64,000 nt of DNA from Phycisphaerae bacterium RAS1 (lineage in GTDB: Bacteria; Planctomycetota; Phycisphaerae; UBA1845; Fen-1342). Shown here one piece after another: positions 26,604 to 35,345 of the stretch. A program made the translations under genes and the position numbers. The stretch spans positions 372,001 through 436,000 of the forward strand of contig SMLU01000001.1 in assembly GCA_007859745.1 (NCBI GenBank), read 5' to 3'. The notes beneath the pieces are model-generated. The model was not told the origin of the DNA. It made no database searches and worked only from the letters and a program-made list of their open reading frames with translations. Positions within the stretch are counted from its first letter, which is position 1. Each line of letters starts with the position of its first letter.

Positions 26604-26674
26604 TCCGCAGATCGCCGCGCCGCTCCTCGTCGGAGCGCGTCGCGTTCCGGCCGCGCTTGTCAGGGAGAACGCCA

Positions 26675-27175
26675 ATGCAAAAGACCCACCGCGCCTTGAA
26701 AGTCACCACGCCCAACGACCGCGAAATCGTCATGACGCGTGAGATGGACGCGCCGCGCCAGCTCGTGTTCGACGCGATGAGCAAGCCGCAACTGATCCGC
26801 CGCTGGCTCTGGTGTCCGGAGGGCTGGGAGATGACCGTGTGCGAGGAGGACCTGCGCGTCGGCGGCTCGTTCCGCTGGGAGTGGAACGGCCCCGACGGCA
26901 AGCTGGCCATGCGGATGACCGGCGTTTACAAGGAATTCGCGCCGCCAGCGCGGGTCGCGCGGACGGAGTCCTTCGAAATGGGCTGCGCCGTCATGGGCGA
27001 TCAGCTCGTGATCATGGAGCTGACGGAGCGTGACGGAAAGACGCTGGTCACGATCACCCTCAAGTACAAGTCGAAGGCCGACCGCGACGGCGCCCTGGCC
27101 TCTGGAATGGAGCGCGGCATGAACGCCGGCTATGACAATCTCGACGACCTGCTCGCCTCCGGCGAGTTCCGCTAA
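26675..27175 (+). CDS. SRPBCC (AHSA1-like) domain protein
   Basis: A 166-residue START/Bet v1-like protein. EIVMTREMDAPRQLVFDAMS then LIRRWLWCPEGWEMTVCEED, GGSFRWEWNGPDG and the final GMERGMNAGYDNLDDLLAS are standard AHSA1 motifs. The cavity probably binds a small hydrophobic ligand, and the role is often regulatory or detoxifying. GGGAG lies 9 bases upstream of the ATG at 26675. It is 71 bases downstream of the ArsR gene and almost certainly in its operon. Confidence 0.9.
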   Translation: MQKTHRALKVTTPNDREIVMTREMDAPRQLVFDAMSKPQLIRRWLWCPEGWEMTVCEEDLRVGGSFRWEWNGPDGKLAMRMTGVYKEFAPPARVARTESFEMGCAVMGDQLVIMELTERDGKTLVTITLKYKSKADRDGALASGMERGMNAGYDNLDDLLASGEFR

Positions 27176-27205
27176 TGTAGTCCCTCACGCTGTTTGCGTC
27201 TTTTC

Positions 27206-27258
27206 GGGTGGGACGGGCGTCTCGCCCGTCGCGCGGGACGGGCGAGACGCCCATCCCA
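27206..27258. repeat. Palindromic repeat family B, copy 2
   Basis: GGGTGGGACGGGCGTCTCGC, a short centre, then GACGGGCGAGACGCCCATCC: a near-perfect inverted pair located between two genes of the ArsR operon. Confidence 0.88.
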
Positions 27259-27338
27259 TCCATGAGCACCGCTGGGGCGGCGTGTGCTACACTTGTCGCG
27301 GCCGGCGAAGTCGGCGGGCGCACGCGAAAGGGCCGGGC

Positions 27339-27737
27339 ATGGACGCTGATTCGAAACCGGGCGGATTCAAAACCGCCCTGACCGCCACGCTGTCGGTGCG
27401 CCGCTGGCCGCAGGCGGTCGAGTTCTACACGGCCGCGCTGGGCGCGCGCGAGCTGTTTCGCGTGCCCGGCGGCGGCGTGGCGCGGCTGGCGGTCGACGGC
27501 GCCGAGTTCTGGGTGGCCGAGGAGTCGCGCGAGCACCTGAACTTCAGCCCCGAAACGCTGGGCGGTTGCTCGGCTCGCATGCTGCTGATCGTCGCCGATC
27601 CGGCCGCCGTTTGCGCGCGGGCGGTCGCGGCCGGCGCCACGCAGGTCTCCCCCGTGGCCGACGAGCACGGCTGGCGCGTCGGACGCATTCGCGATCCATT
27701 TGGACACCATTGGGAAATCGCCCGCGAGTTGACCTGA
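27339..27737 (+). CDS. VOC-superfamily (glyoxalase-like) protein
   Basis: A 132-residue protein of the vicinal-oxygen-chelate fold with two beta-alpha-beta3 halves. Markers are ATLSVRRWPQAVEFYTAALG, GGCSARMLLIVADPAAV and the end GRIRDPFGHHWEIA. PhnB-like VOC proteins of this size accompany ArsR/AHSA1 genes. The ATG at 27339 was chosen because the upstream frame runs through a palindromic element. The substrate is unknown. Confidence 0.85.
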   Translation: MDADSKPGGFKTALTATLSVRRWPQAVEFYTAALGARELFRVPGGGVARLAVDGAEFWVAEESREHLNFSPETLGGCSARMLLIVADPAAVCARAVAAGATQVSPVADEHGWRVGRIRDPFGHHWEIARELT

Positions 27738-27756
27738 CTGCGCAGTCCTCAGGAGC

Positions 27757-28608
27757 ATGGCGATGCGATCGATACCCGGGAGCGGCGCCAAGCCGACCAC
27801 CATCGACGAGTACCTGGCGGCCGTCGATGACGTTCAGCGTCCCGCGCTCGAGCGGCTGCGCAGCACCATCCGCGCGGCCGCGCCCGACGCCGAGGAGTGC
27901 ATCAGCTATCAGCTCGCCGCGTTTCGGCACGCGGGGCGGATGCTCGTGGCTTTCGGTGCGACCGACCGGCACTGCGCGTTCTACGTGATGAGCGACAAGA
28001 CGCTTCCCGCGTTCAAGAAACAGCTCGCCGGCTACGACACGAGCAAGGGGACCATCCGCTTTCAGCCCCAAAAGCCCCTGCCCGCGGCGCTGGTACGGAA
28101 GCTGGTCGGCGCGCGAATCGCGGAGAATGCCGCAACCGGTAAACGCACGCCAAAATCGCGCCGGCCGCAGGCACGAAAAGGCGCGGCAAGCAAACCCGCG
28201 GTACTCCCGTCGGCCGGCGCGCAGGAGGACCCTGCGGTCAGCGAATTGCTCGGCCGACTGGAACACGCACAGAAGGCTGAGCTGGAGGCGCTGCGCCGGC
28301 TCATCCTCGGCGTCAGCCCGGCGATCCGCGAAGGCGTCAAGTGGAATTCTCCCAGTTTTCAGACGACCGACTTCTTCGCGACGATCAACGTGCACCGCAA
28401 AGGCGGCGCCGGCGGCATCCGCCTGATTCTCCACACCGGCGCGAAGCGGAAAGACGCGGTGATGCGCGGAAGAGTCCCCGATCCGGCCGGGCTGCTCACC
28501 TGGCTGGCCGAGGACCGCTGCCTCGTTGCGATCGCGGACGCAGCCGACCTGGAGCGAAAGCGGACGGCGCTCGGCGATATCGTCCGCCGGTGGATCGCCC
28601 GTCTTTAA
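27757..28608 (+). CDS. Tandem DUF1801 (YdhG-like) protein
   Basis: A 283-residue protein made of two DUF1801 domains joined by a basic linker (KRTPKSRRPQARKG). The first, residues ~12-125, has TIDEYLAAVDDVQRPALERL, CISYQLAAFRH and LPAALVRKLVGARIAE. The second, ~150-283, has LEALRRLILGVSPAIREGVK, WNSPSFQTTDFFATINVH and DIVRRWIARL. Single-domain DUF1801 proteins of about 120-140 residues are the norm, so this is a fusion or duplication. The function is unknown, though the fold is related to frataxin/YdhG types. It is 19 bases after the VOC gene, so probably cotranscribed. Confidence 0.85.
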   Translation: MAMRSIPGSGAKPTTIDEYLAAVDDVQRPALERLRSTIRAAAPDAEECISYQLAAFRHAGRMLVAFGATDRHCAFYVMSDKTLPAFKKQLAGYDTSKGTIRFQPQKPLPAALVRKLVGARIAENAATGKRTPKSRRPQARKGAASKPAVLPSAGAQEDPAVSELLGRLEHAQKAELEALRRLILGVSPAIREGVKWNSPSFQTTDFFATINVHRKGGAGGIRLILHTGAKRKDAVMRGRVPDPAGLLTWLAEDRCLVAIADAADLERKRTALGDIVRRWIARL

Positions 28609-28762
28609 CGTCAAGAGCCGCCGCGCGGCGCTGCGCACCCGTCGCGCATGGTTGGAGTTTTTTGGGGGCCATGGGCGCCATGCATGCCACCAATAAAAGA
28701 CCTGTCCCGGCGCCGGCGGAGGAGGACGCATCCCGGTTCAGCTTGCGGTTGACGGCGTCTTT

Positions 28763-28777
28763 CCGAACCCGCCGCCC
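28763..28777. repeat. Truncated family A left arm next to nfo
   Basis: CCGAACCCGCCGCCC, the first bases of family A, ends five bases before the stop codon of the endonuclease gene. Confidence 0.55.
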
Positions 28778-28781
28778 TGAG

Positions 28782-29663
28782 TTACTTCGCCCGCGAAATC
28801 AGCCGCTTCAGGTTCACGGCGTCCCAGTCGCGGCCGCGCGAATCCTGCTCCTTGGGCGTCTCCAGGATCATCGGCAGGCCGAAAAACCGCGGGTCGGAAA
28901 GGACGTTCGCGAATCCTGCATCGCCGATGCAGCCCTTGCCGATGTGCTCGTGGCGATCGACGCGCGAACCGAGCGCGCCGCGGCTGTCGTTGAGATGCCA
29001 GCAGCGGATTGACTCGAGCCCGACGGTTCGCTCAACCAGCGCAATCATCTGCGCGTAGGCGTTCGCGTCGCGAATGTCGTACCCGGCGGCGAAGACGTGG
29101 CAGGTGTCGATGCAGACGCCGACGCGGGCGGCGTTTCGCACGCCGGCGATCATCTCCGCCAGCTCCTCAAACGTGCGGCCGAGCGTGCTGCCCTGGCCGG
29201 CAGTCGTTTCGAGCAGCAGCCGCGAACGCGATGCGGGCGTGGCGTCGAAGATGCGGTTGATCGCCGCGCTGACGCGCCGAATCGCGTCCGGGATCGGCGC
29301 GCCGACCGCCGCTCCGGGGTGCACGACGAGGTAGGGGATGGCGAGCAGGTCGCAGCGCTGCAGCTCGTCCGCCAGCGCCCGGCGGCTTTTTTCGTAGAGG
29401 GCGTCGTCCGCCGAAGCGAGGTTGATCAGGTAGCTTGCGTGCGCGACGACCGGGCCGAAACCGTCGGCCGGCAGCGCGGCGTGCCAGGCGTCGATGGCGT
29501 CCTTCCTGAGCGGCGCCGCGGCCCATTGCCGCTGGTTCTTGACGAACACCTGAACGGTGTCGAATGTCAGGCGGCGGGCTTCGGCGATTGCCAGATGCAG
29601 GCCGCCGGCCACGGAAAGGTGCGAGCCGAAGCGGTGCCGTCGTGTCTTTTTGACGCTGGCCAT
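28782..29663 (-). CDS. nfo: Endonuclease IV (AP endonuclease)
   Basis: A 293-residue Nfo, a metal-dependent TIM-barrel enzyme that cuts 5' of abasic sites in base-excision repair. FGSHLSVAGGLHLAIAEA opens the barrel. VVHPGAAVG, LLLETTAGQGSTLG, VGVCIDTCHVFAAGYD and WHLNDSRGALGSRVDRHEHI carry the zinc ligands typical of the family. The end, ETPKEQDSRGRDWDAVNLK, is conserved. Length and order are normal. It is divergent from the maf-like gene with 45 bases between starts. Confidence 0.95.
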   Translation of the reverse strand: MASVKKTRRHRFGSHLSVAGGLHLAIAEARRLTFDTVQVFVKNQRQWAAAPLRKDAIDAWHAALPADGFGPVVAHASYLINLASADDALYEKSRRALADELQRCDLLAIPYLVVHPGAAVGAPIPDAIRRVSAAINRIFDATPASRSRLLLETTAGQGSTLGRTFEELAEMIAGVRNAARVGVCIDTCHVFAAGYDIRDANAYAQMIALVERTVGLESIRCWHLNDSRGALGSRVDRHEHIGKGCIGDAGFANVLSDPRFFGLPMILETPKEQDSRGRDWDAVNLKRLISRAK

Positions 29664-29708
29664 CCGAGGCTATGTAATAGCGGGGTGGGCACGGGTCAAA
29701 GGGGCCGA

Positions 29709-30323
29709 GTGCTGCCGGAAACCGCTTATCCCGTCGTCGGCCGTCTTGCGCCGCTGATTCTCGCCTCGGCCAGTCCGCGGCGGCGTGAACTGCTGAGCGC
29801 GGCGGGAATCGTGTTTGAAGTCATCGTGTGCGAGCTGCGCGAACCAAGCGCCCGCCCCGCGCACGTGAGCGCCCGCGCCTGGGCGCTGGCGCTGGCCTAT
29901 TTCAAGGCTCGCGCCGTGGCGGAGCGGCGCCCGGGCCGCTGGGTGCTGGCGGCCGACACGGTCGTTGATTGCGACGGCGAACTCATGGGCAAAGCGGCCG
30001 ACGCGCGTGACGCGCGGCGGATGCTGCTGAAACAGGCGGGGCGGCGAAGCGAAGTCATCACCGGCGTCTGCCTCGTGCGCGAGGAGGGCGCCGCGCCGCG
30101 GCGCAGCTTCACGCTGGCCTCGACCGGCGTGTGGATGCGGCGCGATCCGGCGCGGATCGACGCCTACGTGGCGTCGGAGCAGTGGCGCGGCAAGGCGGGC
30201 GCTTATGGAATACAGGACGTGGGCGACCACCTCGTGGAGCGGATCGACGGCAGTTTCTCGAACGTGGTGGGGCTGCCGGTCGAACGGGTGCTTGCGCTGC
30301 TCGAGCGCATCGCCGGCCGCTGA
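29709..30323 (+). CDS. Maf-like nucleotide pyrophosphatase
   Basis: A 204-residue Maf/YhdE-family protein that hydrolyses non-canonical or certain canonical nucleoside triphosphates and is linked to septum control. ILASASPRRRELLSAAGI is the diagnostic N-terminus. VLAADTVVDCDGELMGKAAD carries the catalytic Asp region. EVITGVCLV and GKAGAYGIQDVG complete the signature. The preferred start is GTG at 29709, with AGGGG just upstream; no good ATG exists in frame near it. Confidence 0.92.
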   Translation: MLPETAYPVVGRLAPLILASASPRRRELLSAAGIVFEVIVCELREPSARPAHVSARAWALALAYFKARAVAERRPGRWVLAADTVVDCDGELMGKAADARDARRMLLKQAGRRSEVITGVCLVREEGAAPRRSFTLASTGVWMRRDPARIDAYVASEQWRGKAGAYGIQDVGDHLVERIDGSFSNVVGLPVERVLALLERIAGR

Positions 30324-30521
30324 AACGGGATGCGCGATCTGCGCTCGATTGCCGTGCCGGCGGCACTCCTCATAAAAGTGGTTTGCACCCGCCCACACGG
30401 ATATGATAGCTAACACCGAATGGTCGCCGGCCGCCCGGCCGATACCGTGAGTTGAATCATGAAGGCGCGTGGTCGGCGGCGAAGCGGGGGTGCCGCGTTG
30501 AACGCACGAGGACGTGACGTA

Positions 30522-31415
30522 ATGCCAGCTCGCACTGAATCCGCGCTCGGCGACTACCTCAAGCAGATCAAGCGCTTCAACCTGCTCACCGCCGAAGAAG
30601 AACGCGAGCTGGGCTACCGCATCCGCGCCGCCCAGGATTGCGACATGCGCCTGGCGCGCGGCGAGATGTCGCTGCATGATCGCGACAAGCTGCAGCAGGA
30701 CGCCGCCGAAGCCCGCGACCGCATGATCCAGGCGAATTTGCGGCTGGTCATCTCCGTCGCCAAGAATTTCCGCAACCGCGGGCTGCCGATGGAGGACCTC
30801 GTGAACGAGGGCAACGTCGGCCTGATGAACGCGGTCGATCGCTTCGACCCCGACGTCGGCTCGCGTTTCAGCACCTACGCGGGCTACTGGATTGACCAGG
30901 CCATCCGCCGCGCCGTGCAGAACGCGCAGCAGATGATCCACATCCCCAGCTACCTGATGGAGCAGATCGGCCAGATGCGCCTGGCGATGCGGCGGCTGGA
31001 GGAGTCGCTCGGCCGCCCGCCGACGACGCAGGAGCTGGCCGTGCATCTGGAGATCACCGATCGCAAGGCGGGGGTGATTCTGCAGGCGATCCGGGCGGCG
31101 TCGACGCGTTCGCCGGGCGGCTCGGCCGACGGCGAGAATGCGCTGGAGCAGTCGATCGCCGACCCGCGCACGCCGCCCCCGTTTGAGCAGGTCTTCAGCG
31201 AATCGGACGCGGACTTCGTGGCCCACATGCTCGAGCGCATCACGGACCGTGAGGCGCTGGTGCTGAAGCTGCGTTACGGCCTGTCCGTGCAGGGCGGGCG
31301 GAAGATGACGCTCAAGGAGATCGGCGACGAGGTGGGGCTGACGCGCGAGCGCGTGCGGCAGATTGAGAAAGAGGCCAAGCGGAAGCTCGAAGAGTACGTC
31401 AAAGAGTATCTCTAG
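30522..31415 (+). CDS. RNA polymerase sigma-70 family factor (group 1/2-like)
   Basis: A 297-residue sigma factor. ESALGDYLKQIKRFNLLTAE is region 1.2. Region 2 has MIQANLRLVISVAKNFRNRG, DLVNEGNVGLMNAVDRFDP and STYAGYWIDQAIRRA (promoter melting and -10 binding). Region 3 begins IHIPSYLMEQIGQ. Region 4 has LTRERVRQIEKEAKRKLEEY for -35 recognition. It lacks a long region 1.1, so it is a group 2 (RpoS/SigB-like) factor rather than the housekeeping one, as far as can be judged. The ATG at 30522 (MPARTES) has GAGGACG upstream; an ATG at 30459 is in frame but weaker. Confidence 0.9.
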   Translation: MPARTESALGDYLKQIKRFNLLTAEEERELGYRIRAAQDCDMRLARGEMSLHDRDKLQQDAAEARDRMIQANLRLVISVAKNFRNRGLPMEDLVNEGNVGLMNAVDRFDPDVGSRFSTYAGYWIDQAIRRAVQNAQQMIHIPSYLMEQIGQMRLAMRRLEESLGRPPTTQELAVHLEITDRKAGVILQAIRAASTRSPGGSADGENALEQSIADPRTPPPFEQVFSESDADFVAHMLERITDREALVLKLRYGLSVQGGRKMTLKEIGDEVGLTRERVRQIEKEAKRKLEEYVKEYL

Positions 31416-31446
31416 CTTAGCTAGTCACGGTGCTTTCATCTTAGTT

Positions 31447-31503
31447 GGGTGGGACGGGCGTCTCGCCCGTCGCGCGGGACGGGCGAGACGCCCGTCGCAC
31501 CCA
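31447..31503. repeat. Palindromic repeat family B, copy 3
   Basis: GGTGGGACGGGCGTCTCGCC and GGGACGGGCGAGACGCCCGT form an inverted pair between the convergent sigma factor and aminotransferase genes. Confidence 0.88.
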
Positions 31504-31546
31504 AATGTTCACAGCCTCAGACGCGTGTCCCACCCAGCCGCGTCTG

Positions 31547-32725
31547 TCAGGCGTAAAACCGGCCGATCTGCTCCGCCACGTGCGCCTGCATCTCGCGCGT
31601 CAGCTCCGGATAGATCGGAATCGCGACGGAGTGCCGCGCGGCGTGTTCGCTGTGGGGGAAGTCGCCGCGCTTGTAGCCCAGGTACTTGAAACACTCCTGC
31701 TCATGCAGTGACACCGGATAGTAAACCTCGTTGCCGATGCGCGCGTCGCTCAGGTGCTTGCGCAGCTCGTCGCGTCGGCTGGGGACGAGAATCACGTACT
31801 GGTTGTAGATGTGATGCTCGCGGCCCCACGCGATTTTCGGCTTCTTCAACCCCGCCGCGTTCAGGTGCTCGTCGTACCAGGTCGCGTTGGTCTGCCGCAT
31901 TCCGTGCCATTTGTCCAGGTGCGGCAGCTTGGCGCAGAGCACGGCCGCCTGAAGCGTGTCGAGCCGGAAGTTGCCGCCGACCATGGAGTGGTAGTACTTC
32001 GGCTTGGCGCCGTGGTTGCGCAGCATGCGGAGCTTTTCGGCCAGCGCGTCGTCGTCGGTCGTCAGCATGCCACCGTCGCCCATGCAGCCGAGGTTCTTGC
32101 TGGGGAAGAAGGAGAAGCAGGCCATGCGGCCCATCTGGCCGGCCTTCTTCACGCCGCCGAGCGTCTTGCTCGGGTAGCGCGAGCCGATGGCCTGGGCGGC
32201 GTCCTCGATGATCGGCACGTTGAACTCGCGTGCGACGGCCAGGATCGGGTCCATGTCGGCGCATTGGCCGAAGAGATGGACCGGGATGATCGCCTTGACG
32301 CGGCTGAGCTTGTCGCGGTGGGACTCGAACCAGCGGCGCAGCGCCTGCGGGCACATGTTGAACGTATCGGCGTCGATATCGACGAACGCCGGCGTGGCGC
32401 TGAGCCGGGCGACGACGCCCGCGGTGGCGAAGAAGGAGTACGGGGTGGTGACGACGACGTCGCCGGGTTTCACGTCGAGGGCCATCAGCGCGACCAGCAG
32501 GGCGTCGGTGCCGGAGGTGACGCCGATGCCGTGTTTCGCACCGCAGTAGGCGGCGAGTTTTTTCTCCAGCTCTTCGACCTTGGCCCCCATGATGTACTGA
32601 GTGGATTCGACCACTTCCATGACGGCCTGGCGCAACTCGCCTTCGATCGTGCGATATTGGGCCTTCAGGTCGAGCAAAGGGACGGTAATGGACTTCTGCG
32701 TGGGGGTCTCTGCGACGGTGGGCAT
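31547..32725 (-). CDS. DegT/DnrJ/EryC1/StrS-family aminotransferase
   Basis: A 392-residue PLP-dependent sugar aminotransferase. VPLLDLKAQYRTIEGELRQA is the typical start. GTDALLVALMALDVKPGDVV and PVHLFGQCADMDPI lead to IIEDAAQAIGS. FSFFPSKNLGCMGDGGML contains the Lys that forms the internal aldimine, and LRNHGAKPKYYHSMVGGNFR follows. Such enzymes aminate keto-sugars for LPS, O-antigen or secondary glycans. ATG at 32725 has GGAAG upstream; the longer frame is a repeat-free but GC-skewed shadow. The neighbouring sugar genes are not adjacent. Confidence 0.93.
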   Translation of the reverse strand: MPTVAETPTQKSITVPLLDLKAQYRTIEGELRQAVMEVVESTQYIMGAKVEELEKKLAAYCGAKHGIGVTSGTDALLVALMALDVKPGDVVVTTPYSFFATAGVVARLSATPAFVDIDADTFNMCPQALRRWFESHRDKLSRVKAIIPVHLFGQCADMDPILAVAREFNVPIIEDAAQAIGSRYPSKTLGGVKKAGQMGRMACFSFFPSKNLGCMGDGGMLTTDDDALAEKLRMLRNHGAKPKYYHSMVGGNFRLDTLQAAVLCAKLPHLDKWHGMRQTNATWYDEHLNAAGLKKPKIAWGREHHIYNQYVILVPSRRDELRKHLSDARIGNEVYYPVSLHEQECFKYLGYKRGDFPHSEHAARHSVAIPIYPELTREMQAHVAEQIGRFYA

Positions 32726-32951
32726 AGGACTTCCTGTCGTGTTGGTGTGGACACCCCGTTCCGCCGGACCTACAGCCGCCGGCCGGAAAGCCTGCCGACG
32801 GCCCGCCGCGCTGTGCGGCGTCAGAACCGCGCCGGCCGCACGGACGGAACATGCCACAAGCGGTGATGATATGGAGACGGGCGAGAGTGAACAAGCGTAC
32901 GAGGTGCGCGAGGAGAATGGCGATTGGATCCGGTTTCAGGCGGCGATCCGT

Positions 32952-33050
32952 CCGAACCCGTCGCGCCATGCGACGGGGGTAGCGTCCGCGGCCTGTGGGG
33001 CGCCGAGCGCTAGCAATCGTCAACCCGCCGCTTGGCGCGGCGGGTCCGGA
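32952..33050. repeat. Family A element, copy 5
   Basis: CCGAACCCGTCGCGCCATGC to CGCTTGGCGCGGCGGGTCCG; the left arm has diverged at several positions, so this is an older copy. It lies in a 340-base gene-free gap (32726-33065) in which nothing else was recognised. Confidence 0.85.
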
Positions 33051-33065
33051 ATGACGCACGCTGAT

Positions 33066-33554
33066 TCAGGCCGTGCGGGCCAGCGTTTGATTGCGGATCT
33101 TGTCCTGAAGGCGCATCAGTCCCTCCAGCAGCGCCTCCGGCCGCGGCGGGCAGCCCGGCACGTAGATATCAACCGGGACAACCAGGTCGACGCCTTTGAC
33201 GACGTGGTAGCCGTGCTTGAAATAGGGGCCGCCGCCGATGGTGCAGGCGCCCATCGCCATCACGTACTTGGGTTCGGGCATCTGGTTGTAAAGCCGACGG
33301 ACGCGCGAGGCCATCTTGTAGGTGACGGTTCCGGCCACGATCATCAAGTCGGACTGCCGCGGCGTCCCGCGAAAGGCGCCGGCTCCGAAGCGGTCGATAT
33401 CGAAGCGGCTGGCGCCGACCGCCATCATCTCAATCGCGCAACAGGCGATTCCGAAGGTCATCGGCCAGATGCTGCTCGAGCGGGCCCAGTTAACAGCCCA
33501 GTCGAGGCTGGTGATGACCAGTCCGTCTTCGAAGCGGTTTTCGATCCAGCTCAT
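33066..33554 (-). CDS. nuoB: NADH-quinone oxidoreductase subunit B
   Basis: A 162-residue NuoB, the complex I subunit that carries the terminal cluster N2. [20 protein letters not shown] holds the vicinal [36 protein letters not shown] (third Cys) and [18 protein letters not shown] (fourth Cys) complete the set. Length is standard. None of nuoA, nuoC or nuoD is adjacent on either side, unlike the usual nuo operon. Upstream (33590-33660) is another palindrome (GGTAGGGTGGGTC / GCCCACCCGAC). Confidence 0.95.
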   Translation of the reverse strand: MSWIENRFEDGLVITSLDWAVNWARSSSIWPMTFGIACCAIEMMAVGASRFDIDRFGAGAFRGTPRQSDLMIVAGTVTYKMASRVRRLYNQMPEPKYVMAMGACTIGGGPYFKHGYHVVKGVDLVVPVDIYVPGCPPRPEALLEGLMRLQDKIRNQTLARTA

Positions 33555-33688
33555 GTCGCACCCTCGCGGGCGTCCCGACCGGGTGGTTTCCGGTAGGGTG
33601 GGTCGTGTCCGCCCAATTGTACGCGGACGCACGCGTGTGGTGGGCACGGCCCACCCGACAGGCAAGACTTCGCGGCGCGGACGAATTC

Positions 33689-35092
33689 TCAGGCCACGGC
33701 CTTGCGATAGACCTTCAGGCAGTTCGCCGCCGCGTCGGTCCAACTGAATCGCCGCACCTCGATCGCCCCGTGGTCGCGCAGCGTGGCGTGCAGCGGCGGA
33801 TGACGCAGAACGGCGACGATCTTGTTGGCCATCTCGTCGACATCCCAGAAGTCGACCTTCAGCGCGTGCGTCAGGACCTCGGCCACGCCGCTCTGCTTGC
33901 TGATCAGCACCGGCACGTCGTTGGCAATCGCTTCGAGCGGAGCAATGCCGAACGGCTCCGAGACCGACGGCATGACGTACAAATCCGCCATGCGGTAGAC
34001 GCGCTTCACGTCGTCGCCGCGCAGGAAACCGGTGAAGAGCACCTTGTGCCCGATGCCCAGGCTGGCGGACAGTTCGATCATGCGGCGGGCCATGTCGCCG
34101 CTGCCGGCCATGACGAAGCGCACGTTGGGCATCACCTCGAGCACGCGCTTGGCGGCGTAGAGGAAGTACTCCGGGCCTTTTTGCATGGTGATCCGGCCGA
34201 GGAACAGCACGATCTTGTCCTCGCTCTGGATCGGCTCCATGATTTCGGCGGCTGCATCGCCGTTGTCGTCCACGGCGTTGTAAACCACGTCCACTTTGCG
34301 GGCGTCGACGCCGTAGTGCTTCACGATGATGTTGCGTGTCAGGTGGCTGACGGCGATGACGCGCCGGGCGCAATGCACGCCGGCCCGCTCGATGTCGTAG
34401 ATCTGCTGGTTGATGTTCAGGCCGGAGCGGTCGAACTCGGTTGAGTGAACGTGTACGACCAGCGGCTTGCCGGTCAGGCGTGACACGGCGATTCCGGCGG
34501 AAAAAGTCATCCAGTCGTGTGCGTGGATGACTTCGAACCTGATCGACCGGGCCACGGCGCAGACCAGCTCGGTGTAGCGGGCGATTTCGCTGTGCAGGTC
34601 GCCGCCGTAGTGCGCGCCGGCCGGCGCGTTGCCGCCCAGGTCAGCGACGCGCAAGCCCCCGGGGCCGCGGAGGCGCGACGCGGGCGGGCCGCCGCCGAAA
34701 TCCGCGGCTAACTCCCATTCGCCGGCGGTAGTCGACTCGCGGCCGCCGGTTTCGGCCGTGGTGCCGAGCGGGTCTTCCGGGCGCATGTAGGGGCTGAATC
34801 GCACACCGACCTGGTGGAAGAACGTCTGTTGGAAGTCCTCCTCGAGCTGCCGGTCCCGGTCTGAAAGCGTCCGATTTGTGCCTGCGAGACCGCCCTGCGC
34901 GGCGCGATAGACCATCTGGGCCGGCGTAAGCAGCCGTACGTGCGATGTTTCCGGCGACGCGACGGCGCGTGGCAGGACGAATTCGACGCGGGTTCCGAGC
35001 CGGTCCAGGCCGCGCGTCAGCCCGTAGCAGGCGGTCCCCAGACCGCCGCTGATGAATGGGGGAAATTCCCAACCCAACATGAGCACGCGCAT
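33689..35092 (-). CDS. Glycogen/starch-synthase-like glycosyltransferase (GT4/GT5 type)
   Basis: A 467-residue GT-B enzyme. [20 protein letters not shown] has the KxGG-like substrate loop (here ISGGLG) near residue 15. [20 protein letters not shown] and [15 protein letters not shown] precede the C-terminal half. That half has [40 protein letters not shown] and SGVAEVL, the nucleotide-sugar and E-x7-E regions. The combination fits bacterial ADP/UDP-glucose-dependent synthases for alpha-glucan or related polymers. A nearby GH15 enzyme on the other strand fits alpha-glucan metabolism. The start ATG at 35092 is the canonical MRVLMLGWE. Confidence 0.88.
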   Translation of the reverse strand: MRVLMLGWEFPPFISGGLGTACYGLTRGLDRLGTRVEFVLPRAVASPETSHVRLLTPAQMVYRAAQGGLAGTNRTLSDRDRQLEEDFQQTFFHQVGVRFSPYMRPEDPLGTTAETGGRESTTAGEWELAADFGGGPPASRLRGPGGLRVADLGGNAPAGAHYGGDLHSEIARYTELVCAVARSIRFEVIHAHDWMTFSAGIAVSRLTGKPLVVHVHSTEFDRSGLNINQQIYDIERAGVHCARRVIAVSHLTRNIIVKHYGVDARKVDVVYNAVDDNGDAAAEIMEPIQSEDKIVLFLGRITMQKGPEYFLYAAKRVLEVMPNVRFVMAGSGDMARRMIELSASLGIGHKVLFTGFLRGDDVKRVYRMADLYVMPSVSEPFGIAPLEAIANDVPVLISKQSGVAEVLTHALKVDFWDVDEMANKIVAVLRHPPLHATLRDHGAIEVRRFSWTDAAANCLKVYRKAVA

Positions 35093-35345
35093 TACGGCAA
35101 CTCCCGTCAAATTAAGGAGATAGTGCGTGTCGGCGGGTCGAAAATCGCTGTTCGCCGAGAGCACGACTTCGCTGTCGGCGCGCACTACCGCCTTCGCTAA
35201 TTGCAGCGTCCGGAAAACCTATCGGCACTTTTGCGGGATGTCAATCAGGGGGGTGGCCCGGCAGGGCGAGCACATTTGGGAGCGTGCGGGGTGTCGGATA
35301 TGATTCGAATTTGGGCGCAACACTCCCAGGAAGGGAAAGGAAGCA

